Positions 16,117 through 25,800 of a stretch of DNA of 64,000 nt are shown here, piece after piece. Below the pieces are notes generated by a model. That model was not told where the DNA came from. It did no database searches and saw only the letters and a list, made by a program, of their open reading frames with translations. The first letter of the stretch is position 1; each line of letters begins with the position of its first letter. The position numbers and the translations under genes were made by a program. Location: the NCBI GenBank assembly GCA_022768245.1, contig JALEMR010000056.1, positions 1 to 64,000 on the forward strand, written 5' to 3'. This DNA is from Oscillospiraceae bacterium (GTDB taxonomy: Bacteria > Bacillota > Clostridia > Oscillospirales > Ruminococcaceae).

Positions 16117-16824
16117 TCACACCTGAAGGCTGAGCATTGCCGCAAGGATAGCATTTGAATATGTAGATACTCCGCCCTTGCTGTTATAAATGCCCGACAG
16201 CTGCGAGCCTGCCGCTTCGCTGACAAACTTCGCCTTTTCGGATATCTTCGCGCTGTAGGAATAATTTCCCGAAAGCACCGACTTGATATCGCTGACAGCA
16301 GCCGAATCAAGCTTCTTGCTGTCCACCGAAAGGGTGTTGTCGCTGTTGATAGACACGCCTATCCTTCTCAGCGCACCCGAAAATGCGGAGGTGGTCTGGG
16401 TCATCGACACACCCTTTGAAAGCGCTGCGATATTCTCCGAGTTCTGAAATGCCTTTATGGTCTTGTTATAGTCCGAGACCATTGTATTTACGCCCTCGGC
16501 GATCTTCTCACGGTCATAGCCGCCCTCGGAATTCTTCTCAAACATGCTCCCCGAAGCCAGCGCCGCAGTAGACTTCTGCAGAGCAGCCGCATTCTTCGAC
16601 AGAGTTGCTTCGTCGGCGTTGACAAGACTGCTGCTCGTTTTATTGCTGTTTTCGTAAATATCCTTTATGGAACCGATAGAGGAGGTCTGCTTTATTTCGG
16701 AGTTTTTCAGCATATTGGTGAGGGTTCCTCCCGCCTTGCTGCCCGAGCCGACAAATGAATAGCCGCTGTTCTTGAGGTACGCATTGATAAAGTACGCAGA
16801 GCTTGTTCCCGAAATATACGACAT
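16117..16824 (-). CDS. Hypothetical protein with weak FliD-like C-terminal pattern
   Basis: 235 residues; no signal peptide and no membrane segment. It is Ser/Ala/Lys-rich, with a helical middle (DEATLSKNAAALQKSTAALA, then VNTMVSDYNKTIKAFQNSEN). A stretch reading LRRIGVSINSDNTLSVDSKK and LDSAAVSDIKSVLSG resembles the pattern seen near the C-terminus of flagellar cap proteins (a (V/T)D..G.LS(V/L)D..KL motif), but the cap protein's other domains are missing. The ATG at 16824 has AAAGGAAG 8 bases upstream; the ATG two codons earlier is too close. It follows the Fe-S protein gene by 20 bp and ends at a terminator. A flagellar role is only suggested by the motif and the nearby flagellin locus. Confidence 0.55.
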   Translation of the reverse strand: MSYISGTSSAYFINAYLKNSGYSFVGSGSKAGGTLTNMLKNSEIKQTSSIGSIKDIYENSNKTSSSLVNADEATLSKNAAALQKSTAALASGSMFEKNSEGGYDREKIAEGVNTMVSDYNKTIKAFQNSENIAALSKGVSMTQTTSAFSGALRRIGVSINSDNTLSVDSKKLDSAAVSDIKSVLSGNYSYSAKISEKAKFVSEAAGSQLSGIYNSKGGVSTYSNAILAAMLSLQV

Positions 16825-16844
16825 AAACATCTTCCTTTCGATAA

Positions 16845-18101
16845 TTATTTTTTCATAGCTGCTTCGGTCTTAGCCGTTGCAAGCATAAGCTTTATCCTGT
16901 TTTCCTGATTGACCTTGGTGGCGCCAGGGTCGTAGTCGATGGCTACGATATTCGCGTCGGGACGCACTGCACGGAGCTTTCTTATCATGCCCTTGCCCAC
17001 GATATGATTGGGCAGACAGCCAAAGGGCTGCGCACAGACGATATTCTTCGTGCCCGAGTTGAGAAGCTCCACCATTTCCGCCGTGAGAAGCCAGCCCTCG
17101 CCCATTTTGTTCGCTTCGGACACATATGGCATGGCGTTTTTCTTGGTCTCTTCAAAGTGCGACGGCGGACGGAATCTTGTCTGTTCTGCTGCCTTTATCA
17201 TCTTGTTCTGCATCATTATCAGGAACTTTTTGATAGCTCCCGAAGCCACAGCCTTCATATGCCGCACATGATACAGCCGATAATCCACCATGTGATGGTC
17301 GCACATAAACAGGATAAAGTCCAGCAGTCCCGGAACAACGACCTCGCAGCCCTCGTCCTGAAGAAATTCCTCCAGCTTGTTGTTGCCGAGTGGCGCGTAT
17401 TTTATGTAGATCTCGCCAACGATGCCCACGCGGATACGCTCTTCATTGCGATATGGTATCGCCTCGAAGCTGCGGAGTATCTCCTCCGAGCGCTTTGAAA
17501 AGCCGCTTATCGGGACGTTGATGCTGACCAGCTTCTCCACCCATTCTCCGATGAGCCTGTCCGTATCGCCCTTGTTGACCTCATAAGGGCGCACCTGATT
17601 TGCTGCAAGCATGATAAGATCGGCGTAGCAGATAGCCGTGCCCATTTCCAGCAGCAGCGGCAGAGTAAGCTTGAAGCCCGGATTTTTCTCCATACCCGAG
17701 GTATTCAGCGACACCACGGGGACAAATTCCAGCCCGTTCTTGATAAGAGCCTTTCTCAGCAGATTTATGTAGTTGGAAGCACGGCAGCCGCCGCCTGTCT
17801 GAGTTATCATCAGAGCGGTCTTATGGACGTCGTACTTTCCAGATTTCAGCGCGTTTATCATCTGTCCGATGACAAGCAGCGCGGGATAGCAGGTATCGTT
17901 ATGAACGTCGCGGAGACCTTCATCTACGATAGGACGGCCCGTGGTCTTTAAAAGCTCGACCTTATAGCCGTTATTGTTCAGTATACGTTCAAGCAAAGTA
18001 AAATGAATGGGGAGCATCTGCGGGATGAGTATGGTATATTCCCGCCGCATCTCCTCCGTGAACAAAAGCCTTCCGCTTTCGTCATAAATAAGCTGTGCCA
18101 T
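16845..18101 (-). CDS. CoA-dehydratase activator-like Fe-S protein (HgdC/HgdB-type C-terminal module)
   Basis: 418 residues, matching the C-terminal part of the large 2-hydroxyacyl-CoA dehydratase activase-related proteins but without the ASKHA ATPase modules normally fused in front. Cysteines in NDTCYPALLVIGQ, TQTGGGCRASNYI and CAQPFGCLPNHIVGKG are those expected to hold a [4Fe-4S]-type cluster. IVAIDYDPGAT follows. It is thus a cytoplasmic redox/Fe-S protein of unknown substrate; the partner ATPase is not nearby. It has its own consensus promoter and is followed at 20 bp by the hypothetical gene. Confidence 0.75.
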   Translation of the reverse strand: MAQLIYDESGRLLFTEEMRREYTILIPQMLPIHFTLLERILNNNGYKVELLKTTGRPIVDEGLRDVHNDTCYPALLVIGQMINALKSGKYDVHKTALMITQTGGGCRASNYINLLRKALIKNGLEFVPVVSLNTSGMEKNPGFKLTLPLLLEMGTAICYADLIMLAANQVRPYEVNKGDTDRLIGEWVEKLVSINVPISGFSKRSEEILRSFEAIPYRNEERIRVGIVGEIYIKYAPLGNNKLEEFLQDEGCEVVVPGLLDFILFMCDHHMVDYRLYHVRHMKAVASGAIKKFLIMMQNKMIKAAEQTRFRPPSHFEETKKNAMPYVSEANKMGEGWLLTAEMVELLNSGTKNIVCAQPFGCLPNHIVGKGMIRKLRAVRPDANIVAIDYDPGATKVNQENRIKLMLATAKTEAAMKK

Positions 18102-18149
18102 ATAAAAAAGTGATTCCTCGTTCCAAGCTATAATTTCTCTATTTTACTT

Positions 18150-18178
18150 ATTATACCACATTTGCCGCGGTTTGTCAA
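18150..18178 (-). promoter_or_regulatory. Consensus sigma-A promoter of the Fe-S protein gene
   Basis: Minus strand TTGACA (18173-18178), 17 bp, TATAAT (18150-18155): a perfect match at both hexamers. Confidence 0.88.
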
Positions 18179-18197
18179 TAGCCGCAGCGGCATATTT

Positions 18198-18512
18198 TCA
18201 CAGCTTTTCCACCGTTTCAAGCAGCTCATTTCTGCTCACTGCTCCGACGATACGGTCAAGCTCTTCCCCGTTTCTGAAGAATATCATGGTGGGGACATAC
18301 TGCACGCCGTATTCTATGGCAAGGTCGGGGTCACTGTTTATGCTTATCTTGACCACCGACAGCCTGTCCGCGTATTCCTCCCCTATCTCGTCGAGAATGG
18401 GCGCCATTCTTCGGCAGGGGCCGCAGGTCTCCGAAAAGAAATCCGCGATGACAGGCTTCCCCGCTTTCAGCACCTTTTCCTCAAATTCATTTCTTCCGAT
18501 ATTTTCCGACAT
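18198..18512 (-). CDS. trxA: Thioredoxin
   Basis: 104 residues with the thioredoxin active site CGPC at 30-33 (FFSETCGPCRRMAPILDE), the cis-proline segment VQYVPTMIFF and the closing VGAVSRNELLETVEKL. It reduces protein disulfides in the cytoplasm with NADPH and thioredoxin reductase, which is not in the window. The ATG at 18512 lies 9 bases after AAAGGA; the ATG three codons earlier abuts the ribosome site. Note Ser-Glu-Thr rather than the usual Ala-Xaa-Trp before CGPC, a variant seen in clostridial thioredoxins. Monocistronic by promoter placement. Confidence 0.93.
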   Translation of the reverse strand: MSENIGRNEFEEKVLKAGKPVIADFFSETCGPCRRMAPILDEIGEEYADRLSVVKISINSDPDLAIEYGVQYVPTMIFFRNGEELDRIVGAVSRNELLETVEKL

Positions 18513-18582
18513 ATTTTTCATTCCTTTCGGTGATTTTTCGAATTTATTATGCGTACACATTGCAGGATTATTCTATGATTTA

Positions 18583-18611
18583 AGTATACCAAATCAGTAT
18601 AGTTTTGTCAA
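18583..18611 (-). promoter_or_regulatory. Thioredoxin promoter
   Basis: Minus strand TTGACA (18606-18611), 17 bp, TATACT (18583-18588). Confidence 0.82.
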
Positions 18612-18665
18612 TACCTTTTCATAAAAAATCTCCCGCAAACGATGTTCACGGGAGACTCAGAGAAG

Positions 18666-18738
18666 TGTGCTATTGGGGATTCGAACCCCAGACCCTTTGA
18701 TTAAAAGTCAAATGCTCTGCCGACTGAGCTAATAGCAC
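18666..18738 (-). tRNA. tRNA-Lys (anticodon TTT)
   Basis: The minus-strand sequence folds as a complete cloverleaf: acceptor GTGCTAT/ATAGCAC, D arm GCTCAGTCGGCAGAGC, anticodon stem TTTGA/TCAAA around loop CTTTTAA, and T arm TGGGGTTCGAATCCCCA. CCA is not encoded. It has its own promoter. Confidence 0.96.
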
Positions 18739-18784
18739 ATAAATCATGCTTAAAAGATAATCTTCATCTTAACATGACTTTATT

Positions 18785-18813
18785 ATTATATCACTTACTG
18801 TAGATTTTGTCAA
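18785..18813 (-). promoter_or_regulatory. tRNA-Lys promoter
   Basis: Minus strand TTGACA (18808-18813), 17 bp, TATAAT (18785-18790): perfect consensus. Confidence 0.88.
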
Positions 18814-18867
18814 CAGATACCGAGAATATTTGTAGAATTGCACAAAAATCTCGCGGATAACTTTCGA

Positions 18868-19659
18868 TTATCTGTCAAACTCAAAGGAAATATCCTTCGA
18901 GTGAAGAATGAACTCGGGGAAGGCTTCTCCCTTCCTGCACAAAGCGCAGAGCTCGTACTCGCCGTTTGTCAGATACATCTCGTTTGCTATCCACAGCGAA
19001 TCCTCCAGACCGTCGTCAAGGCGCTCCACATCTGCGTCGTTTATATGCATCGCCGTCACGTCGGAGCCGCTGCCCGCGTTGTCGATTATCATCGTGATAT
19101 CTCTGCCCTTACGCAGTATCTTTTTTATCCTGCCCCCCGCAAAGCCGTATTCCTCCCAAAGCTCGTCGGGGATAGGCTCCGTTCTTGCGGGGTATTCCTC
19201 CTCGAAGCGGAAGTCCGTTTCCTGCATGAAGCGTCGGCATTCCTCCGCATAGGACGTTATCAGCTCCGCAGTTTTATTATCCGCACGATTCAGCGCAAAT
19301 ATTCGTATATCGGGTATCTCCGCCAGTATTTCCCCCGGCAGCGCAAGCTTTACCGCCGCTATCCTTTCGGACAGCCGCTTTGCTGCGATAAAATCCGCCT
19401 CGTCGGGGTTATTTTCCGCAATGCGCCGATTAAATTCCTCCCGCAGCAGCTCCTCGGGCTCGGTGCGGTCCTCGGCGAAAACGTCGTAGGACGTGTTCTT
19501 TATCTGCTCGCACTCAAAGCGTATCTCCTCGGCGAAGATGGCAAGCTGCTTTTCGTAATACTCCGCAGAGCGGGCTTCCTCCTCGGTGCAGCTCTGCAGG
19601 TTCAGATACAGCCCCGTACATTTCGATCTCAGATACCATTCCTTTGTGTAATAATACAT
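18868..19659 (-). CDS. DUF4085-like protein of unknown function
   Basis: 263 residues, acidic, cytoplasmic, with no signal peptide or membrane helix. It begins MYYYTKEWYLRSKCTGLYLN, the kind of start seen in the DUF4085 family, continues with Glu-rich helices (FNRRIAENNPDEADFIAAKR), and ends with a beta-rich part (RDITMIIDNAG, DVTAMHINDADVE, YELCALCRKGEAFPEFILHS). The ATG follows GAGGAAGG. The downstream gap to the tRNA holds nothing else. The family name is from memory and tentative; the role is unknown. Confidence 0.65.
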   Translation of the reverse strand: MYYYTKEWYLRSKCTGLYLNLQSCTEEEARSAEYYEKQLAIFAEEIRFECEQIKNTSYDVFAEDRTEPEELLREEFNRRIAENNPDEADFIAAKRLSERIAAVKLALPGEILAEIPDIRIFALNRADNKTAELITSYAEECRRFMQETDFRFEEEYPARTEPIPDELWEEYGFAGGRIKKILRKGRDITMIIDNAGSGSDVTAMHINDADVERLDDGLEDSLWIANEMYLTNGEYELCALCRKGEAFPEFILHSKDISFEFDR

Positions 19660-19680
19660 AGCCTTCCTCTTATCCGAAAT

Positions 19681-19703
19681 ATGCCGCCCTTACCGAGCGG
19701 CAT
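19681..19703 (-). terminator. Hairpin after the GH25 gene
   Basis: ATGCCGC (19681-19687) and GCGGCAT (19697-19703) pair; the minus-strand side continues ATTTC, a weak U-run. Located 13 bp after the stop. Confidence 0.5.
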
Positions 19704-19715
19704 ACATTCTTTTAT

Positions 19716-21584
19716 TTACTCCGTCACTTCATATACTTCCGTATAACAGTTGATATCGTCGTCCTCTTCGGGAGCGTCTCCCAGATTGTTATAGCCTGTC
19801 AGTCCATACTTCTTGATTATATACGGATAATTCTTATAGCTGTAATTCAGGTCCACGTCCTCGGGGATACCGTCCATTCTGCCTGTTTCGCTGTACTGCC
19901 ACATTCCGTAGGCATAGGAGAAATTGCTGCTGAGCCGCTCCTGGTCTCCCCAGCATGCCACCCAGTTATCGTATATCTTCACGCGGTCGTAGATAAGGCT
20001 GTCGCCGAAGAAGGACGCATAGCTGTATATCATCGCATAATAGCCCGCATTCTCCACCTTTTCCATGAATGCGCAGACGATATCCGTGACCTCCTCCTTG
20101 GTCATGCTCTTATAGAAGGATTCCTCGATATCCAGCACCAGCGGATATGTCGGATTGTACGGACGCACCGTCTTTAAGAAGAAATCCGCTTCGATGAGCG
20201 CTTCCTCAACAGTCTTCGCGTACATGTAGTGGTAGAAGCCGTAGGGGATATTATACGCTTCGCAGCCCGCAACGTTCTGCGCCAGACGGATATCCTCGGT
20301 CTCTATGCCGTAGGAGGCTCTTATCATGACAAAATCCACGTCAGGATTTTGGCTCACCGTTTCCCAGTCGATATCGCCGTTCCACTTCGAAACGTCGATA
20401 CCCGAGAAGCGCTCCTTGAATACCGTCACCGTAAAGGACGCCATACAGCCGTTTTCGGTCTTTACATATATCTCGCAGGTGCCCTCTCCCACTCCGAGGA
20501 CAGTGCCCTTCGAGGATACCTTGGCTACGCTTGTATCGCTGGAATGGAATTTGAAGGTCGTGACCGCTCCCTTGGGATAGACCTTTATGGACGGAGACAG
20601 CTTGCTGCCTATCTCCACCGAGTCCGAACCGTGCTCATATTCCACCCTTGTCGGAAGAAGATTTCCGTTTTCATCGTATATGTATGTCTCGTCGTCGGTC
20701 TGGGAAACATTGCCTACCATTACCGTGATGGTATCATAGCTTACCCCGTTGGAGGCAGTCACTTCGGTGACGCCCTCCGATACGCCCAGGATAGTTCCCT
20801 TCACCGAGACCTTTGCCACCGTCGTATCCGCCGAGGTGAATTTCATATTCTCGTCGGGAAATGCTGATATTGCGGGACGCACCTTATCGCCCACATTCAG
20901 GCTGACGGTCTCGTCCTCGAATTCCACATAAGCAGGCGGGACGGGCTCGTCCGAGACGATGACGTATATCGAAGCCTCACAGCCGTTGCTGGTGGTGATG
21001 GTCACGGTGCACATTCCCGGCGAGACTGCCGTTATATTGCCCGAGCTGTCCACCACAGCCACCGACGTATCGTCCGAATAATAGCTGACCGTATAGGTCG
21101 TGCCTCTTGGAGTGACCCTTGCCGTGGGGCGATAGGTCTCACCTGTCAGGATATTGCACTGGCTCTCGGTATAAAACACCGTTTCGGGGAAATTATCCTC
21201 GCCCTCCTTGGCTACCGTTACCGATAGCTTACAGCTTGTGCCGTCGGAGGCTGTGCAGGTTATCGTAGTCTTTCCCGGGCTCACCGCAACGATCAGCCCC
21301 TTATTGGACACCTTTGCCACCGAGCTTTTGCTGCTGTGATATGTATAGGTCAGACTGCTGTCCGAAGCGTTGGGGACTATGCGGTACTGTCCGTCGTGAG
21401 CCAGCGTCAGCTTCGAAACGGGTATCTCAAAGGACGCGCCCGATGCCGCCGTCAGAGCAGTGACCTCCGCCGTTTCCTCCGTATATCCCGACGAATCCGC
21501 AGAAGCGGCAGTTCCCGCCGATACGCAGACAAAAAGCGACAGCACAGCCGCAGCCGCACAGCGGATCAAGCCTTTATGATTCAT
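19716..21584 (-). CDS. Secreted GH25 lysozyme with Big2 repeats
   Basis: 622 residues. A signal peptide (about 1-30, AAAAVLSLFVCVSAGTAASA) leads to four to five bacterial Ig-like Big2 repeats (about 50-390), recognisable by SSDTSVAKVSSKGTVLGVGE and its variants. The C-terminal glycoside hydrolase 25 domain (about 395-600) starts FSGIDVSKWNGDIDWETV and has catalytic acids in GIDVS and LDIEES (DxE), then YGFYHYMYAKT. It should cleave the MurNAc-GlcNAc bond of peptidoglycan outside the membrane, in wall turnover or against other bacteria. The tail is an acidic 20 residues. There is no sortase or dockerin motif. Own promoter and terminator, so monocistronic. Confidence 0.93.
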   Translation of the reverse strand: MNHKGLIRCAAAAVLSLFVCVSAGTAASADSSGYTEETAEVTALTAASGASFEIPVSKLTLAHDGQYRIVPNASDSSLTYTYHSSKSSVAKVSNKGLIVAVSPGKTTITCTASDGTSCKLSVTVAKEGEDNFPETVFYTESQCNILTGETYRPTARVTPRGTTYTVSYYSDDTSVAVVDSSGNITAVSPGMCTVTITTSNGCEASIYVIVSDEPVPPAYVEFEDETVSLNVGDKVRPAISAFPDENMKFTSADTTVAKVSVKGTILGVSEGVTEVTASNGVSYDTITVMVGNVSQTDDETYIYDENGNLLPTRVEYEHGSDSVEIGSKLSPSIKVYPKGAVTTFKFHSSDTSVAKVSSKGTVLGVGEGTCEIYVKTENGCMASFTVTVFKERFSGIDVSKWNGDIDWETVSQNPDVDFVMIRASYGIETEDIRLAQNVAGCEAYNIPYGFYHYMYAKTVEEALIEADFFLKTVRPYNPTYPLVLDIEESFYKSMTKEEVTDIVCAFMEKVENAGYYAMIYSYASFFGDSLIYDRVKIYDNWVACWGDQERLSSNFSYAYGMWQYSETGRMDGIPEDVDLNYSYKNYPYIIKKYGLTGYNNLGDAPEEDDDINCYTEVYEVTE

Positions 21585-21664
21585 TTGCTACCATTCCTTT
21601 CGGTTTGTTATCTTTTCTTTGTTCTATCTTTTTTTCAGTCATTTAATGCAAATACTTTTATATA

Positions 21665-21693
21665 ATAGTAACATTTTTCGGCATTTCTGTCAA
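21665..21693 (-). promoter_or_regulatory. GH25 gene promoter
   Basis: Minus strand TTGACA (21688-21693), 17 bp, TACTAT (21665-21670). Confidence 0.75.
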
Positions 21694-21798
21694 GCCACAA
21701 AACTGTTACAAATCCCTTAATGCTGAAATTTCACCATTTTATCCAAACATCGGCGCAAAAAATATGCAAATCGGAAAAACACTTGTTTCGTTTAACGG

Positions 21799-22488
21799 TT
21801 ATTCCCCGCTGCGGCTCGTCAGGAATTTCACCGAACGCTCGATGCTGTCCTTTGAGTTTCCCCAGTCGGCGTCCTTCCCCGTATTGCGGTAATCGTACAT
21901 CGAACAGTAATGGGAAACGTCCTCATACAGCGTGTTGAGATACCTTTCCGTTATAGCACGGATATCCTCGGTGAACGCCGCAAGCTCGTTCTTTTTCAGA
22001 TACTCGGGCGCAAGGCTCAACAGCAGGTCGTAATGGGGCAGACAGATATACTCCTGCTCGGATAACAGCTTTCTGAAATCCTCATGGCCGTACATCTCGA
22101 AAAAGGTCTTCATCAGCCGCTCCATGCCCCAGTCTATCTTCTCGCAGACAAAGCAGCTTTCGTTTATCTTCGACAGCTTCTGTCTGCGGGCGGTCTTCGG
22201 CTCGAAGAGCTTCTTCCGCGAGAAAAGCTCACGGTCTGCGGTCTCCAGGTGGGTCTGTAGCATAAGCGCCAGCGACAGGCGGTTCTTCTGCTTCATCATC
22301 TGCGTAAGATGCGTGTGGCAGAAGCCGGCTCGGTTGGTCTCGATACGGACATCGGGCTCCATCATGGCGGCGCCCATTATATACTCCACCGTGCGGGATT
22401 CCAGCATGTCCCTCATGCGGCAGACGGGACAGCCCTCACGGGGGTCCATTATTTCACTGATAGGTATAGTCAGCAGACTTTCTCTCAT
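21799..22488 (-). CDS. DUF6062-like Cys/His-rich protein
   Basis: 229 residues, cytoplasmic. Two similar halves each carry a CxxC plus a later Cys/His group: REGCPVCRMRD with RAGFCHTHL, and ESCFVCEKID with EYICLPHYDLL. This suggests two zinc sites built as a duplicated module. The middle is a basic helix (RELFSRKKLFEPKTARRQKL). The pattern agrees with what I remember of Pfam DUF6062 in Clostridia; that naming is tentative and the role is unknown. The ATG at 22488 has AAAGGA 7 bases upstream. It is divergent from the 1689-residue protein gene with separate promoters. Confidence 0.72.
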   Translation of the reverse strand: MRESLLTIPISEIMDPREGCPVCRMRDMLESRTVEYIMGAAMMEPDVRIETNRAGFCHTHLTQMMKQKNRLSLALMLQTHLETADRELFSRKKLFEPKTARRQKLSKINESCFVCEKIDWGMERLMKTFFEMYGHEDFRKLLSEQEYICLPHYDLLLSLAPEYLKKNELAAFTEDIRAITERYLNTLYEDVSHYCSMYDYRNTGKDADWGNSKDSIERSVKFLTSRSGE

Positions 22489-22535
22489 ATACATTTCCTT
22501 TCGTGGTATATTGCGGGATATATGCGGTCACTTTT

Positions 22536-22564
22536 ATTCTACCATATTCTCCGTCGGATTACAA
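22536..22564 (-). promoter_or_regulatory. Promoter of the DUF6062-like gene
   Basis: Minus strand TTGTAA (22559-22564), 17 bp, TAGAAT (22536-22541). Confidence 0.6.
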
Positions 22565-22696
22565 GCACTCCGGACAACTATTTTTCCGTCCTGCGGATAT
22601 TTTTCATCAGTCATCGGTTTTTGTCATAATTTAAAATATACAAAAAAATTCTGTATTATTTATACAGTTTTAACCTTTTAAAATCGCCGAAAACTG

Positions 22697-22725
22697 TTGA
22701 CATAGCTGATATATTTTGGTATAAT
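22697..22725 (+). promoter_or_regulatory. Promoter of the 1689-residue repeat protein
   Basis: TTGACA (22697-22702), 17 bp, TATAAT (22720-22725): perfect consensus, so the gene is probably well expressed. The leader is about 83 nt. Confidence 0.88.
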
Positions 22726-22815
22726 TATATTGATTAATACTAAGCTTCGAAATAGTATTTTAACTTTTGCCTGCACTTTTACTTATCGCAGTCAGCAGAA
22801 AGGAATGAGCTTTCA

Positions 22816-25800
22816 ATGGAAATCTTAAACGATTACGGGAAATTCAGGGAACACTGCGCCGCTTTCAAGGACGAATTCATGGAAAAGTATCTCCCCGAGG
22901 GAGAGCTGTTCTGTCATCCTTTGACAAAGGGGCTCATATACGCCCCCGCCTCCGACGACGAGGCAAAAAGCAACGATGCCACTATCTGCCGCTTATCGGA
23001 TATGATGCTTATGTCCGAGGACGGCGAGACCGACTGGATGCCTTTCAATATCGCAAAGGCAAGAGAGATCGCTGCCGCCAACGAACACATCTTCCTGTCC
23101 GATCTGCTGTTCAGAACGTCTTTTATCGCCCACGACTGGATGATCGACGGCAAGCACGATCAGATGATCGTCAGCGAACAGTACATGAAGGAGCACAACA
23201 AGCCTTATGCTCCCGTCACTCCTCTCACAAATCAGAAAATGAAGATAAAAAAGATAATCAACGAGGACTTCTGGAAGCAGGGCACCCTTGAGGCTCCCGT
23301 TTCTATCTCCTTTGAGGATCTGTCCGCGTCTCTTGACGATTTTTCTGCGGAAAAGCTGGAGAAATTCCCCGTTATTTCCGAGATATCCGAGCATACCATA
23401 ACCGTCGGAGAAGCTTCCGCCAAGGTATCCGCAGACAGCGCAAAGGCTGCGGTGCTGAGGAATTCTCTCTCCGTCGTTTCCGAGCTCAAGGCGAAAATGG
23501 ATCTGGTGTCTCCCCTGCTGAAGGCTATCGGCATGGGAATGACTGCGGCAGGCTATTCCATCAAGTTCTTAGTTGCAGTGCTGAATAAAAACGGCGTTGA
23601 GATAAACGGCGCTCAGTTCAGAAATAATTTCTTCGACGCCGAGGTGAAAAAGCTTCCCGCCGAACATTCCGTTGACGACGAGCTTAAAGCGGCAAAGACT
23701 GCTACTATTGCGGCGTTTGCTGCAAACGGAAAGCTGTCCGCAGATAACAACACCAACACCGATGCCGAGTACAACGAAAAGCTCCGCGCTATCGAGACCT
23801 CTTCCCTCACCAAGGACGAGCTGCTCTCCCGCGCTGTGGCTCTGCTCTCCGAAAAGCCCGCCGACAGAGCGGTATTCAAGCTGCTTTACTCCAATTTCAG
23901 CGCGAACGCCGACGATATCTCCGAGGCGGAGGAATTCTGGTTCGGCAATAAGGCAAACTACTCCGACGATGAGCTGAACATTCATCTGACAAAGCTCTAC
24001 ATCCCCGCTGACACTGTCGGCGAAAAGGGCGAGTATGTATGCGGCTTCCCCAAGGCTAAGCTCATCTATGAGGAGCTTGAAGCTGCGGCTGATAAGTATC
24101 ACTTCGCAGACTGCCCCGCTGCTGTAAATCTGAAAAATTACATCGACGACGAGGACAAGAAATCCCGCACCTTCAACGGAACGGTGTTCGACTCCGCCGA
24201 GGATATGGCTAAGGCTGTCAGAAACGAAGCCGAGCTGGCTAAGCTCTGCACCGACCTTTCCGCTCTTAACAGGGACGAGCTGAAAAAGCTCAGAAAATAC
24301 ATATTCGACTCCACTGCCGACGACAAGACCAAGGCTAAATACATCGTCAAGGTGAAGCTGGCGGAAAACTCCGCAGAGGACAGCGAGCTCAAACAGCTCA
24401 CCCTCTCGCTGCCGCTGATGAAGCCGGACGAGGTCACCGCTCTTATCGAAAAGCTGAAGGCAGCCGAGTACGACGATACCGTTAAAAAACCCTACATCGC
24501 TTCTGCCGAGGACAGGCTCATCTCCGCTCAGGCAGACGAGCTTTCCGAAAAATTCAAGGAGCTTGACAAGAAGTCTGCTGCCGAGATCGACGCTCTCGTT
24601 AAGGAGACCGACTCCGACAGATACTGCACTATGCTGAAAAAGCATTTCCTGCGCAGGGCGGACGACGCAAAGAACGTTCTCGCAAGAAAGGATCTGGACG
24701 CTCTCTGCGCCGGAATGGAAGCCTTCGACAAGACAAAGCTTGCCGAGCTTCGCAAAAAGGTGGAGGAAAAGAACTATCCCTCCGCAGTTTCTGCACGCTA
24801 TCTCAATAAAATATCCGCTCTTACTGCGGAATACGACCGCAGGGAGGTCCGCGAGGTATTCGGAAAGGTGTCCTCCGCTTCCAAGGAGGAGCTGGACAAG
24901 CTCCGCGAGATCATCAACTCGGGCAAGTACGCTACCGAGCTTACCGACCCCTACATCGACCGCATCGCAGAGCGCGAGACCGCTCTCCGTTACGAGGAAT
25001 TCGAAAACAGATGCAAGACCATTCCTACTATGGACAAGGAGGCTCTTGCTGCGATAAAGGCGGAATTTACTGGCGGAAAATATCCTGCCGAGATCACCGA
25101 CAAGTATTCGCCCGATATCATTATCCGTGAAAACGATCTCGAAAAGCAGGAGATCGCCGACCTTTGCAAGGATATCCCCACAATGAAGCGCCCCGAGCTG
25201 AAAAAGCTCTCCGAGACGCTGTCCGATACAAAGTACAACTCCGAATTCACCGCGCCCTACTTCGACAAGATCAAGGAAAGAGAAGCCGCTGCGGAAAAAG
25301 AGGAGATCGAAGAGCTCTGCAAGAATATTCCCACAATGAAGGACGAGGAGCTGAAAAAGCTGTCCGAGGAGCTGTCCGATACAAAGTTCAATGCAGAGTA
25401 CACAGCACCTTATTTCGACAAGATCAAGGCGAGAAAGGTCGAGCTTGAAAAGTCCGAGATCGCCGAGCTTTGCAAGGATATCGCTTCCATGAAGCGTGAG
25501 GAGCTGAAAGCCCTCTCCGAAAAGCTCGCCGACCCCAAGTACAACAAGGAATATACCACAGAATATATCGCAAAGATCAAGGAGAGAAATCTTCAGCTTG
25601 ATAATCTTGAAGTTGACGAGGCATGCAAGGATATCGCAAAAATGGACAGAACCGCTCTTAAGTCGCTCTCCGAAAAGATATCCGACGAGAAGTACAGCAA
25701 GGAATATACCGCCAAGTATTTCGACAAGATCAAGGCAAGAGAGACCGAGCTTGACAAGTCCGAGCTTACCGAGCTTACCAAGAACGTCGATAAGCTGAAA

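Noticed and set aside
16859-16900. Sigma-28 promoter for the FliD-like gene (minus-strand TAAA-N15-GGCTAAGA)
   Set aside because: Only half of the -10 positions match GCCGATAW and it lies in the 3' end of the upstream gene; not good enough next to the two clear sites.
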